From contig NZ_JAAQQU010000105.1 in assembly GCF_011742145.1 (NCBI RefSeq), forward strand, positions 335,542 through 399,541: 64,000 nt of DNA, given 5' to 3'. Position 1 is the stretch's first letter. Every line of letters starts with the position of its first letter. Shown here piece after piece: positions 1 to 10,800 of this stretch. The DNA comes from Flavobacterium sp. J49 (GTDB lineage: Bacteria > Bacteroidota > Bacteroidia > Flavobacteriales > Flavobacteriaceae). The translations under genes were made by a program, and so were the position numbers. The notes under the pieces were generated by a model. That model had not been told where the DNA came from, ran no database searches, and saw only the letters and a list, made by a program, of their open reading frames with translations.

Positions 1-95
1 TGAATGGGAATTGTTTGTAAATTTTGTGCGGTAGTTTTTTGAAAAACCGTTAAAAAGCCGGCAATAGCAATAGCAAATAGTAGTGTTTTTTTCAT
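1..95 (-). CDS. Secreted protein, N-terminus only (runs off left edge)
   Basis: An ATG at 95 on the minus strand opens a frame that is still open at base 1. Its first residues read MKKTLLFAIAIAGFLTVFQK, then TTAQNLQTIPI. This is a textbook signal peptide: two lysines, a hydrophobic core of about 12 residues, and a likely cut after TAQ. The rest of the protein lies outside the window, so no function can be given. The next 160 bases (96-259) hold no gene that I can see and probably contain its promoter. Confidence 0.7.
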   Translation of the reverse strand, partial: MKKTLLFAIAIAGFLTVFQKTTAQNLQTIPI

Positions 96-259
96 AATTT
101 ATTAAGTAGTTAGATTAATTTGCGGTCTAATTTACAATTAATCAGTAGAAAAATACAAATATCAGTAGTAGTTTAACAATAATATCTACGAACAACACTT
201 AAATCAAATAAAAACCATTATTAAGACCAATCTATTAATTTCAATTGAGTCATTGTAAA

Positions 260-469
260 CTAAGGCTTAGGTGTTTTTTTTTGATCAACCGGCAATTTAT
301 CCAAATACTCTTCAGTGTTGCTGTGAGAGACTCTATCCGGATTTGCGTTGTCATTTACAATCTCTTTTTGGCGTGGCATTTCTTCAGAATGGGAATCATA
401 CTTGCTTTGCGTTTGTCCTTTGGTTTCATTCTCCGGGTGAGTTGCACCCGCCTTTTGGTTCTTTTTCAT
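260..469 (-). CDS. Small hydrophilic protein, unknown function (69 aa)
   Basis: A 69-residue frame starting MKKNQKAGATHPENETK. It is almost entirely polar and charged, with many Lys, Glu, Asn, Gln and Pro, and has no signal peptide, membrane segment or cysteine. The composition suggests an intrinsically disordered cytoplasmic protein. I do not recognise a family. It is preferred over the overlapping plus-strand frames at 245-580 and 271-474, whose translations are rich in Phe, Cys and Leu and look like antisense shadows. No ribosome-binding site decides the start. Confidence 0.55.
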   Translation of the reverse strand: MKKNQKAGATHPENETKGQTQSKYDSHSEEMPRQKEIVNDNANPDRVSHSNTEEYLDKLPVDQKKTPKP

Positions 470-580
470 CTTAATGCAATTTTAATGGGATACATGAATT
501 GTAGCTTAGTAAAAGTAAGTCTAAACCGGTCATCAGGTGTTTTACAATTCTGTATCGCTTTTACAGGATTACCACATTAA

Positions 581-616
581 TAAAAAAAGCAACCCCGAAT
601 CCCTTCGAGGTTGCTT
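581..616 (-). terminator. Intrinsic terminator after the response regulator
   Basis: GCAACC (589-594) pairs with GGTTGC (609-614), extended inward by CGAA/TTCG. Read on the minus strand the stem is followed by a run of seven T. It lies about 40 bases past the stop of the response regulator gene. Confidence 0.8.
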
Positions 617-656
617 AGCAATAACGGTTTGAAATTGGTTAATGTATTAAGTCTTT

Positions 657-1061
657 TTAAGACGAGGCTTTACAGTTGGTCAAATGGGCATTAAGCACTT
701 CTTCCAAAGCTTCTTTATAATCGCGAACATGGTGTTTTTTCATTAAATAATTAACCCCTAAGTCGTTGAAGTGTTTGACCAGTTTTTTGGGATAAGCACC
801 CGAAACCATTACTATGGGTATTTTTTTGAGTGTATCCGATTTTTTGATAATTTCTAAGATTTCCTGACCATTAAGGATGGGCATGTGTACGTCTAAAAAA
901 ATGATGTCGGGTTTTTGCATATCAGTCTCGAGTACCAAGAGCATGATTCTCCCTTCGGAGAAGCCTCGAACCTTGTGCCCCAATTCTTCTGCCACTTCTT
1001 TAAAGAAGTCTAAATCCTCATCATCGTCGTCTAAATAGAAGATAGTTTGTGATTTTTCCAT
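657..1061 (-). CDS. Single-domain response regulator (CheY-like receiver)
   Basis: This 134-residue protein is one receiver domain with no output domain. The acidic pocket is the DDDDED stretch at residues 11-16. The phospho-acceptor is Asp57 in FLDVHMP, the switch Ser/Thr is Ser87 in MVSGAY, and the conserved lysine is Lys108 or Lys109. Such stand-alone receivers pass a phosphate within a relay or act through protein contacts. No histidine kinase lies nearby, so its partner is unknown. It appears to be a single-gene unit with its own terminator. About 230 bases separate it from the divergent transketolase genes. Confidence 0.9.
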   Translation of the reverse strand: MEKSQTIFYLDDDDEDLDFFKEVAEELGHKVRGFSEGRIMLLVLETDMQKPDIIFLDVHMPILNGQEILEIIKKSDTLKKIPIVMVSGAYPKKLVKHFNDLGVNYLMKKHHVRDYKEALEEVLNAHLTNCKASS

Positions 1062-1235
1062 AGCCTAATAGATTTTTTATAAAACTACTTGAAAATCAAA
1101 AAAGCAGCGTTACATAATAATTTTGTTTTTTTATAGAATTTCAACCTAAAAACCCTATTTATTTTGGTACTATATGCTAAGTTAGTGTGTTTAAATTTAT
1201 TATTAATAACCCTTTGATAACTAATTTATAAAACT

Positions 1236-1267
1236 TTTGCGGCTTGCAAAAAATAGAATTACTTTTG
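1236..1267 (+). promoter_or_regulatory. Flavobacterial promoter of the transketolase genes
   Basis: TTTG at 1236-1239 and TACTTTTG at 1260-1267 are 20 bases apart, matching the Bacteroidota pattern TTG-N17-23-TAnnTTTG. The promoter lies inside the upstream extension of the reading frame that begins at 1237, so the ATG at 1294 is the better start. Confidence 0.7.
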
Positions 1268-1293
1268 AGCCCAATAATTTATATCTATTTATA

Positions 1294-2139
1294 ATGTCTA
1301 ACACACAACATTTACAAGATTTCACAACACAAGTTCGCAGAGACATTTTGCGTATGGTACATGCTGTAAACTCGGGACATCCGGGTGGTTCATTGGGCTG
1401 TGCCGAATTTTTCACGGTGTTATACCAACACTTACTGAAAAGAAACCCTCAATTTGAAATGAATGGCATCGGTGAGGATTTATTCTTCTTATCGAATGGT
1501 CACATTTCTCCTGTTTATTACAGTGTTTTGGCCCGCACGGGTTATTTCCCTGTGTCAGAATTGGCTACCTTCAGAAAGTTGAACACGCGTTTGCAAGGAC
1601 ATCCAACGACTCATGACCAATTACCGGGTGTAAGAATCGCTTCGGGTTCTTTAGGACAAGGATTGTCAGTAGCCATAGGAGCAGCGCAAGCCAAAAAATT
1701 GAACAATGACTCTAATCTTATCTATTCACTACACGGTGATGGAGAATTACAAGAGGGTCAAAACTGGGAAGCTATCATGTATGCTTCTGCTAAGAAAGTA
1801 GACAATTTAATTGCAACCGTAGATTATAACGGCCAACAAATTGATGGTTCTACTGACGAGGTATTGAACATGGGCAATTTAAAAGCCAAGTTTGAAGCTT
1901 TTGACTGGGATGTACTGGAAATCAAAGAAGGCAATAACATTGAAGCAATCATCGCCGGAATGGAAGATGCTAAAAGCAGAACCGGTAAAGGAAAACCGGT
2001 TTGTGTTTTATTACACACGGTGATGGGTAACGGTGTTGATTTTATGATGCACACTCACGCTTGGCACGGGAAAGCACCAAACAACGATCAGTTAGCTATC
2101 GGATTGGCGCAAAATGCAGAGACTTTAGGAGATTATTAA
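1294..2139 (+). CDS. Transketolase, N-terminal (thiamine diphosphate) subunit
   Basis: This 281-residue protein matches the first domain of transketolase, which moves two-carbon units between sugar phosphates in the non-oxidative pentose phosphate pathway. Visible marks are SGHPGGSLG (about residues 28-35), LSNGH (66-70), ASGSLGQGL (117-124) and the cofactor motif GDGELQEGQNWEA (148-160). A frame continues upstream to 1237, but the promoter lies there, so ATG 1294 is chosen. The C-terminal half is a separate gene 38 bases downstream. The enzyme is thus of the two-subunit kind rather than the fused form of about 660 residues. Confidence 0.93.
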   Translation: MSNTQHLQDFTTQVRRDILRMVHAVNSGHPGGSLGCAEFFTVLYQHLLKRNPQFEMNGIGEDLFFLSNGHISPVYYSVLARTGYFPVSELATFRKLNTRLQGHPTTHDQLPGVRIASGSLGQGLSVAIGAAQAKKLNNDSNLIYSLHGDGELQEGQNWEAIMYASAKKVDNLIATVDYNGQQIDGSTDEVLNMGNLKAKFEAFDWDVLEIKEGNNIEAIIAGMEDAKSRTGKGKPVCVLLHTVMGNGVDFMMHTHAWHGKAPNNDQLAIGLAQNAETLGDY

Positions 2140-2177
2140 TCAGTAAGAAGACGTGAGTATTAAGAATTAAGACTTTT

Positions 2178-3131
2178 ATGAAAAAATATACAAATACAGG
2201 AAGTAAAGATACCCGTTCAGGTTTTGGCGCAGGCATGACCGAACTGGGACAAAAGAATGAAAATGTAGTAGCACTTTGTGCGGACTTAATCGGTTCGTTA
2301 AAGTTTGACGACTTTAAAAAGAACCATCCGGAACGTTTTTTCCAAATAGGAATTGCCGAGGCTAATATGATTGGTATTGCTGCCGGTTTGACCATCGGCG
2401 GAAAAATTCCTTTTACAGGAACTTTTGCCAATTTCTCTACCGGAAGAGTTTATGACCAAATTCGTCAATCAGTAGCCTATTCAGATAAGAATGTGAAGAT
2501 ATGTGCTTCGCATGCCGGATTGACTTTGGGAGAAGATGGTGCCACTCACCAAATCTTAGAGGACATCGGTTTGATGAAAATGTTACCGGGCATGACTGTT
2601 ATCAATACTTGTGATTACAACCAAACCAAAGCCGCTACTATTGCTTTGGCTGACCACCATGGTCCGGCTTATTTGCGTTTTGGACGTCCGGTAGTGCCTA
2701 ACTTCACTCCTGCTGACGAACCATTTGTTATAGGGAAAGCGATTATGCTAAACGAAGGAACTGACGTGACGATTGTTGCCACAGGACACTTAGTTTGGGA
2801 AGCTTTAATTGCTGCAGAAGCTTTAGAAGCTAAAGGAATTTCGGCTGAAGTAATCAACATTCATACGATTAAACCTTTGGATGATGAAGCCATTTTAAAA
2901 TCAGTAGCTAAAACCGGTTGTATTGTTACCGCTGAAGAGCACAACTTTTTAGGTGGTTTAGGAGAAAGCGTTGCCAGAGTTTTGGCCTTGAATCACCCTA
3001 CACCACAAGAGTTTGTTGCGGTGAATGACAGCTTTGGTGAAAGTGGTACTCCGGAACAATTGATGGAAAAATACCAATTGAACAACCAAGCCATTGTGGC
3101 TGCCGTTGAGAAAGTGATTAAAAGAAAATAA
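2178..3131 (+). CDS. Transketolase, C-terminal subunit
   Basis: 317 residues with the pyrimidine-binding and C-terminal domains of transketolase. The catalytic glutamate that activates thiamine is Glu61 in FQIGIAEANMIGIAAG. The ASHAGLTLGEDGATHQ loop and YLRFGRP also fit. It must pair with the product of the gene 38 bases upstream to form an active site. Both genes are read from the promoter at 1236-1267 and end at the terminator at 3149. DXP synthase and pyruvate dehydrogenase E1-beta share the fold, but the partner and motifs favour transketolase. Confidence 0.93.
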   Translation: MKKYTNTGSKDTRSGFGAGMTELGQKNENVVALCADLIGSLKFDDFKKNHPERFFQIGIAEANMIGIAAGLTIGGKIPFTGTFANFSTGRVYDQIRQSVAYSDKNVKICASHAGLTLGEDGATHQILEDIGLMKMLPGMTVINTCDYNQTKAATIALADHHGPAYLRFGRPVVPNFTPADEPFVIGKAIMLNEGTDVTIVATGHLVWEALIAAEALEAKGISAEVINIHTIKPLDDEAILKSVAKTGCIVTAEEHNFLGGLGESVARVLALNHPTPQEFVAVNDSFGESGTPEQLMEKYQLNNQAIVAAVEKVIKRK

Positions 3132-3148
3132 ATTTCACTCTTGATTAT

Positions 3149-3182
3149 AAAAAAAGTCCCGATGCAAATCGGGACTTTTTTA
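3149..3182. terminator. Bidirectional intrinsic terminator
   Basis: AAAAAGTCCCGAT and ATCGGGACTTTTT form a stem with a GCAA loop. A and T runs on the two sides let it stop both the transketolase transcript and the convergent FKBP-like gene. Confidence 0.9.
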
Positions 3183-3198
3183 TTTATATCAGTTTTGC

Positions 3199-4209
3199 TT
3201 ATGGGTGACAAACGGCACTCAAATGTACTTTTTTGTTGCCATCAGTTGCACAAACAGGAATATCATTAAATGGATAGGCCATACCGGTCAAAGGGTTTTT
3301 GATTTCTTCTTTGGTGATAAAAAAGTCGCCATCATCATCAATGTCTAAGAAATCGGGAACACCGTCTCCGTCAGTATCATCAATATTGGTTACTCCTTCT
3401 GCTAAAACTCTAACATACCCATCACTGTTTAAATCTTCGTAGAAAGAATAAATCCCATCTCCGTCATTGTCTACTCTTTGAATTTCATATAATTTGAAAG
3501 AAAAAATTAGCGGGGAATAAGCGGGAATTGTGGTAGAGCTACTGGCATAATACCCTAAACCTGACGGAAGAAACATTATACCGGCACCAAAATCGGAGTA
3601 CGATACTGTACCATCCGGGTTTTCGGTATAACCTCCGGCTTTGAATCTAGGGAAAACTTCACCCCAACCTCTAATGGTAGAAGACAATGTTAAAAAGCTC
3701 TGAGGGTTTACACTCTCTTCAAACTGTTTTAACTTCAGAACATCAACTTCAACACCATCTACCGTTTCTTTTGCCGTATAAAGATATTGCCCCACATAAG
3801 AAGACAAAACCCTGTCTACATTGCAAGGTGTTTTGGCCAATTCAGCGTCTGTAGGAGGTGTCGCTGACTGTCTGTCTATATGACCTCTTAATTTTAAATA
3901 ATAAAGTTTGTAGGTGATATCATTGGCATCTACCGTAAAATCGGTTACCAGATCGGGGCTATTCCAAATTGACGTTTGGGTTCCTCCGGCAGGTATTTTA
4001 GTAAAGGTAACGCTTTGATCATCTTGTCCACCGGGATTATCAACAACGGTGATATAGTGTGTTTGTAAAAACTCTTCAATCTTATCCAAATCTGCTTCAT
4101 ACTGTGTTGCATAATCGCGAAGAGGCTCAGTATTATTATCATCTTTAGAGCAGGAAACTACTAGTAGCGCTAAGGAAAAGCAAACTATAGTTTTAAAAAA
4201 AATATTCAT
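3199..4209 (-). CDS. FKBP-type peptidyl-prolyl isomerase-like lipoprotein
   Basis: The chosen start gives a 336-residue lipoprotein beginning MNIFFKTIVCFSLALLVVSC, where the lipobox Cys is followed by SKDD. Seven upstream codons (ATG at 4230) would place charged residues before the signal and are left out. The middle resembles the C-terminal half of an FKBP domain: IRGWGEVFPRFKAGG, then MFLPSGLGYY, then IPAYSPLIFSFKLYEI. The last 80 residues carry acidic, calcium-type loops (DNDGDG, DDTDGDGVPDF, DIDDDGDF) like thrombospondin type 3 repeats. Similar proteins in the family are envelope folding helpers. Catalytic activity here is an inference. Confidence 0.82.
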   Translation of the reverse strand: MNIFFKTIVCFSLALLVVSCSKDDNNTEPLRDYATQYEADLDKIEEFLQTHYITVVDNPGGQDDQSVTFTKIPAGGTQTSIWNSPDLVTDFTVDANDITYKLYYLKLRGHIDRQSATPPTDAELAKTPCNVDRVLSSYVGQYLYTAKETVDGVEVDVLKLKQFEESVNPQSFLTLSSTIRGWGEVFPRFKAGGYTENPDGTVSYSDFGAGIMFLPSGLGYYASSSTTIPAYSPLIFSFKLYEIQRVDNDGDGIYSFYEDLNSDGYVRVLAEGVTNIDDTDGDGVPDFLDIDDDGDFFITKEEIKNPLTGMAYPFNDIPVCATDGNKKVHLSAVCHP

Positions 4210-4249
4210 TTTTGTTTGATTTTTGAGCACGCAAGATACAATATTGATT

Positions 4250-4257
4250 TATTTTTG
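4250..4257 (+). promoter_or_regulatory. -7 box of the S4-domain gene
   Basis: TATTTTTG matches TAnnTTTG and lies 31 bases before the chosen ATG at 4289. A TTTTG at 4221-4225 is 24 bases upstream, slightly beyond the usual spacing. The box lies within the upstream in-frame extension (ATG 4223), arguing against that start. Confidence 0.5.
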
Positions 4258-4288
4258 TAAACTATTTAACGTTGATTTTGGAAAAAAA

Positions 4289-4672
4289 ATGAGAGTTGAC
4301 AAATATTTATGGTGTGTTCGTTATTACAAAACCAGAAACATGGTAACCGAAGCCTGTCGGAAAAATCAAATCACGGTAAACGGACAAGTGGCTAAGGCTT
4401 CGCGAGAGGTTTTTCCCATGGATAAAATCACTTTCCGAAAAGACCAAATTACTTATACGATATCGGTATTGGACATCCCTGCAAATCGTGTAGGCGCCAA
4501 ATTAGTAGACATTTACCGCAAAGATGAAACACCTCCTGAGGTTTTTGCCCATTTGGAATTATTAAAACTATCCAAAGAGCATTATCGCAAAACGGGCACC
4601 GGAAGACCTACTAAAAAAGACCGTAGGGATTTAGAGGATTTCGAGTTTGACGTTGAGGATGAAGCAGAATAA
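4289..4672 (+). CDS. S4-domain RNA-binding protein (Hsp15-like)
   Basis: 127 residues. The S4 RNA-binding fold is at the N-terminus: MRVDKYLWCVRYYKTRNM, then ACRKNQITVNGQVAKASREV. This is the pattern of Hsp15, which binds free 50S subunits carrying nascent chains. The C-terminus has a basic stretch (HYRKTGTGRPTKKDRR) followed by an acidic tail. The length fits Hsp15 (about 130). An upstream ATG at 4223 would add 22 residues unlike the family and overlaps the promoter. Whether it works on stalled ribosomes here is inferred from the family. Confidence 0.88.
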   Translation: MRVDKYLWCVRYYKTRNMVTEACRKNQITVNGQVAKASREVFPMDKITFRKDQITYTISVLDIPANRVGAKLVDIYRKDETPPEVFAHLELLKLSKEHYRKTGTGRPTKKDRRDLEDFEFDVEDEAE

Positions 4673-4791
4673 AAGGTTTTTTATCTCTGTTGCAGAATTG
4701 ATTAGACCACAGATTCGCCAATTAATTTGGATTGTGATTGGCCAAAAATATTATTATACTTTATTTGTAGTTATAGCCCATTGGGATGAAA

Positions 4792-4827
4792 ATAAAAAAA
4801 CCCATCAATTACTTGATGGGTTTTTCA
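4792..4827. terminator. Bidirectional terminator
   Basis: AAAAACCCATCAA and TTGATGGGTTTTT form a stem around a TTAC-type loop. It can close the S4-domain transcript from the left and the giant surface-protein gene from the right, whose stop is at 4845. The 4673-4791 stretch holds no gene that I can support. Confidence 0.88.
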
Positions 4828-4844
4828 TTTTAGTTATTTGTTAT

Positions 4845-7800
4845 TTATCGTTTAACTACACGAACAGTTTGCACTGTTTCATCTTGAGTCACAACTACGT
4901 TGTAAACTCCAGACGGATAGTTAGTACCTATTGGCGCTTTGTCCAATTCGGTAACTGTAGCAGTTCTCTGCTCAACTAATCTACCTACCATGTCGTAAAC
5001 TTTAATAGCAATTACTGAAGTACTGCTTGTTTTAACATCAATCATAAAGTTAGCTGCAAACGGGTTAGGGTAAGCAGTAGCTTTGAATGGTTCAACAACA
5101 GTAGTTGAAGCTTGTCTTGCCGGAACCGGAGTGATGATTGTACAATCTTTTCCGTATTCGGTGTAAACTCCGAACAATTCCAAAGATACTCCAACAGTGT
5201 AAGTTATACCAGGTGTTAATCCTGTAAACATACTTAAAGTAAAGTAAGGCAATGTGCTAGTTACAATTTGTGTATAGTTAACATCTCCAAACTCATCGTA
5301 ACCAGTTAATCTGAAACGGTAAGCTGTTGCTCCAGGGAAAGAAATTGCATTGATCAATTGAGTATCTGAAGTCACTTGGAAATCCTCACATTGAGCATCA
5401 ACAAGTGAAGATACAGGCGCTTCCGGTGTAAACACTGAACAACGCTCTCCGTATTGTGACCAAGCTTCGAAGCCTGCTAATTTAACACGTACTTGTACAT
5501 CAACTAAGTATTCTGTATCGAATTGAATAGGTAAACCTATTACATCGGTCAATTTAAAGTTAGGCACTGTGCGCTCTACTAAGTAAGTAACTGTTGGTGC
5601 GCTGGCTAATGCTACTCTAAATCTGTATAAGTTAGTTGAACTTACAGTGTTTGCATTAATAGTTGAATTAATGAATACTAAAGTGGCTCCACATTGAGAA
5701 GTAATTACTTTAGTAGTTCTAACTTGAGTCGTTGTAAGTGAACAAGTAGAACCGTAGTAGCCTTGAACATTACCATCTAATACTACCGCTACTCTAATAG
5801 AGAAAGTAGTACCGTAAGAATAGTTGCTGGCATCGGTTAATTTAAAGTGGTGTTGACTGCTGAATACAATTGATACTTCACCAGTAGACATATTGGTCAC
5901 TTCAAATTGGTAACCTGTTGTTGTATAACCCGGGATGCTGATGTTAGTACAATTGATTTGATTGTTCAAACCATTATTGATACTTCCACAAACATTAGAT
6001 TCGATGTTAACTACAACCGGAACAAATGAAATTTGGAAAGTCACAGGAACTCCTGTACATCCATTAGCAACCGGTGTAATCGTTACCGTTGAAGGGATAG
6101 CCGTTGGGATGAACGAAGGGATAGCTGTAACACCATTCACATCGGCCAATCCTGAAGCAGCACCACCACTAATGTTGAAAGTAACATTTGAAGGCGTACC
6201 TACTAACGGAATGGCAGCAGTTGCGAAACCAGTATAGTATGTTTGGTTGGCAGGCGCAACCACCGTTGGCGTAGGGTGAACTACTGCTGCAATAGTTGAG
6301 CTTGATTTACAACCGTTCATATTCGTAATTTCTAACGTATAGTCTCCTGTTGCAGCCGGTGTAGCATTAGCAATACTTGGGTTAGGAAGCGCAGAAGTAA
6401 ATCCGTTTGGTCCTGACCATGCATAAGAATAAGCTGCCGGTGTAAACGTTAAGCTTTGTCCATTAATTAAACTAGCTGTATTTGAAGAATACTGAAGAGC
6501 TGAACTACTGTTGTATTGAACACCTATAGTTGCAGAAGCTCCAGAATCATAAGTACTGCTACCAAAGATTACATCCTGATAAACAAAATTAATTACTCCT
6601 GTTGTCAAATTCAATTGAACTTGGAATGTAATTGAACCAGTTGTAAAGGCATCGTGAGCCATGGTAGTAAACTGTATGATATGTAAATTACCTACTGTTT
6701 GGGTTTTACATGTTGCTCCAGTTTGGATATCTAAATCATCCCAGAAAGGTGCCAAGAAAGTATTACCTGCCGTGTTAGCAGTACTTGGTAAAGTTCCATT
6801 TGATAAAGATACTTCTCCAGAAGTAGAACCAAATACTATTAATCCGTTGGTACCAATTCTAGCGGTAGTATAAGGTGTACCGTTGAAAGTAAAGGTAGGA
6901 ATTGTAATATTGTGTTCCGTATCATCTCCAAGAGTTCCAACAGATACTCCAGTAGCATTGATATCTATGAAAGGAACATTACTGTTACTATTCAATGAAT
7001 ATCCTTGTTGAAGCGCCACTGTAGAAGCAAAATCTAAAGCGCTACCTTGACAGATAGGTGAATTAGATGATATTGCAGGAGCTGCTGGTAGCGGGTTAAT
7101 TTTTAAAATATAAGTAACCGCAGTACCTGAACAACCATTAGCTACCGGTGTGATAGAAATTGTTGCCGTCCCACTAGCTGTTGGTGTAAACGATGGAATT
7201 GCAGTAACACCTGTTTGATTAGCCAATCCTAAAGCAGCACCTCCACTAATGTTGAAGGTTACACCACTTGGTGTTCCTGTTAAAGGTGTAGCCGGCACAA
7301 CAGCATCGATACAGTACGTTTGAGCAGCAGGTGCTACAGCCGTAGGTGTAGGATATACAGTTAATACAGAAGCTCCACTAGTTACAGTAGAACAGTTGGT
7401 CACTGCTACCGTATAACTTCCTGAACTTGCAGGAGTTGTTCCTGTTATAGTTAATGTAGCTGTAGTTACACCAGATATTCCAGAACCATTTACTAACGGA
7501 GAACCATCTTTAAACCATTGGTATGTTAGAGCAGTTGCGCTCGTTGCAGCAACAGTAAAGGTAGCAGTTGTCCCTTGACATAATTGTTGTGTAGCTACCG
7601 GAGAAGTTGTGATTACCGGTGGCGTTGAATCAACAACAACTGAAGTAGAAGCTGTAGCTGTACAACCTGTACTTGAAGTCACAACAACATTATAGGTGCT
7701 GTTAACTGAAGGATTCACCGTTGCCACTGCAGTATTTGCAGTAAATCCAGCCGGAACTGATGACCAAGCATAAGTATAAGTTGACGTTCCGTTACCTAAT

Positions 7801-10800
7801 GGACTGAAACGATAAACTCTTCCATTATCCGGTAAAATTGGAGAAGCAAAATTACCCAAAGCTACCGTTGAAGAACTACTTGTTCCTACTGTTGGTGTAG
7901 CCCATGATCCTGTATTGCTCAAAGATTTTACGTTAGCTGCAGCAGAACTAGCTCCTCTTAAACCAACTTGACAAGTAATACCTGTTGAAGTTCTCGCCGA
8001 GTTTACTGTAAAGCTTCCATAGCGTATTTCTACTCTATTGGTTCCTTCATACAACCATATTTGAACATTCCCTGTTGCAGGACTTGCTGTTGAAGAATAA
8101 CTTCTAATGTTTGTCCATTGGATTTTAGTAATTCTACTTCCAACCGCACCTGTTGTTTGTACATAATAACTAGTTGAAGTGGTATTATTACCATCCAAAT
8201 CTCTGTTGAAAGCTGCGATAATATTGTTATCACTTCCACTCAATGAGCTGTAATTGGTTGTTGATGTAGAAGTTGCACCTAATTGAATCCAACCATTAGA
8301 ATTAATTTTAAAAGTTGTAAAGTTATTACCACCAAAATTAAAGGTAAAAGGCAAGGTTTGAGTAGCTGAAATCGAATCATCCATTGATGATAAACTCACA
8401 GCTGTTGTTCCTACTCCACCTACTATTGAAGAATAAGTATCTGTAGTGCTCTCAAACGTATAACTTCCTACCGGCATTGGAGTCGGCACAAGATTAATTA
8501 ATGCAGAAGTACCCGTTAAGGTAACTGGTGTTCCCGGACATACCGTAGCTGCAGATGCACTTGCTGAAGCAGTGAATGCACCCCCTACAGTTACTGTAGC
8601 TTGTGCTGTATTGGTACAACCATTAGAATTAGTTCCGGTTACAGTATAAGTTGTAGCCGCTGAAGGCGTAACCGCAATTGAAGTTCCTGTAGTAGTAGTG
8701 AAACCACTAGCAGTCCAAGTGTAATTATTGATATCACTTCCACCTGCTGTTAAAGTAACGGCCGGACCAGGAGTACAATAAACTGTTGAACTCGGAGACA
8801 CTGTAATTGTTGGATTAACTACGGATATAGTAGCTATAGCTGACTCAGCATCAGCACATTTGTCAGCTCCAGAACCTGCACCGGTTACAAAGGCTTTATA
8901 GTAATAGTTTCCTACAGGCGTAGCTGCAGTAGTTGTTACTGATAAAGTATTTGAACCAGCTCCTGAATAAGAAGCACCAACAGGAGTACCTGCAGCAATA
9001 GTGTTCCAAGGACCACTTGCTGAAGTAGCATATTTCCATTCAACATCCTCAACAGAACCTGAAGTTGAGATTCCGAAAGAAGTGGCAGCTGCACTAGGCG
9101 AACTACATCTTACAACCGGAGTTGTTGAGAAGTTATTGGTTAAAGATACCGGAGTATTTACTGTTAAAGTAGCAATTCCACTATCTAAGAAGAAGTCTAA
9201 TTGACATTTGAATTGGTATCCGTCATGATCTGTAGTGATTCCGGAAACGAATAACGTTTTAGGGCTAAACTCATTAGCTCCTGAGAAGGTTAAACCAGAA
9301 GCATCCGGACCGTCAAAAATGTCATTAAAGCTGGCTCCTCCATCGGTACTCATTTGCCATTGTACATTGTAAGGCTCATCACCTGTTGTTACAATACTGA
9401 ATGAAGTACTAGAAGCACCACAAAGGTTTACATCTGCAGGTTGTGTTGCGAAACCTGTATTGGTTACATTTAAGATGGCTTCGATTGGTGTTAAGGTAGC
9501 ACATGGTGCCAAACCGGTAACCAAACATCTGTATTGGTAAGTATCAAATCCTAAAGTAATATTTTGAATACTTAATACAGCAGTGTCTTCTCCTGAATAA
9601 TCAGGGTTAGCTGCTAAGATATTTTGCCATCCGTTAACATTGTCGTTCAATTGCCATTGGTAAGTAACTAAACCGGTAGTTACCACTTCAAAAGTAGTCA
9701 ACTGACCCGGAGAAACTGTTCTTGACGCTGTTCCTGATACAATAGTTCCAGGCTCATTTACGGTTACAGTAACTTGTTGTGTACTAGAACAAGCCGGTAC
9801 TGTAGTGTTACTGGTAGCTGTTACATTATAAGTCGTAGTTTCACTTGGGCTTACCATAACAGAAGTACCCGTTAAAGTAGCACCTCCACCAACCGGTGTC
9901 CAACTGTATGAATTACTTCCAGCTGAAATAGCGGTCAAAGTTCCTGTAGTACCTTCACAAATAGTGATTGGATTTACCGAAAAAGACGGTAACTCATTCA
10001 CATTCACAGTAGTACTTCCTGAATTACTACAAGACCCTGAAGAAACATTTACAGTAAATTGAGTAGCTGTATTGGGTTGAGCATATACTGTTGGAGCAAA
10101 ATCTGTTGCCGGATTATAAACATTAGACAATGCTACATCTGTAAACAATGGAGTTGCAGGAGATGCAGTCCAAGAATATTGAACATTTCCATTAGCACTG
10201 ATTTTAACATTATCAATAAACCAACCTAACCAGTTAGCTGAAACATCAGTAGTATAACGGAAACGTAATTTAAATTGACTAGTTAACGCAGCTGCAGGAA
10301 TACTGAACGTCTCTGATTTCCAAAGCGAATTGTTCGGTGCATTGGTACCAGTTAATGCAGTGTTCCAATCTGAGTAACTCAAAGTTGAAAATCTTACATC
10401 ACTTCCACTAAAGTAAGCACTATTGGCTGCACCTGTATAGTTAGCAGATGTAAAAGTAGTCCAAGTGGCTCCTCCATCAGAAGAATATTCAACATAACCA
10501 AAATCATAAGCCGTAAAATTACCCTCCATAGAAGCTATGTGAGAGAAAGTTAAAGTAGCTGCAGTAGCACCAACCAAATTCACATTTGAATTTAAACTGT
10601 AAGTTGCCGCAGCGTTTGTTCCTGTTGTATTAAATAAAACAGAGCCTGAACCTTGTGATTGGTAAGTTGTATTTAATTCAGCAGTCGTAGTAGAAGTTCC
10701 TGAAAGAGTAGCTGCCGTAAATTGAGATGAAGCAGCATCAAAATTATCACTAAAATAAGTACTGTTGTAATTACCCCCTGTAGCATTTAATCTTAAATTA

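Noticed and set aside
245..580. 111-aa frame on plus
   Set aside because: Antisense to the 69-aa hydrophilic gene. Cys, Phe and Leu composition looks random.
1237..1293. Longer N-terminus of the transketolase subunit
   Set aside because: It includes the promoter -7 box and has no family similarity.
4647..4979. 110-aa frame on plus after the S4 gene
   Set aside because: It crosses a terminator and is antisense to the giant protein's end.
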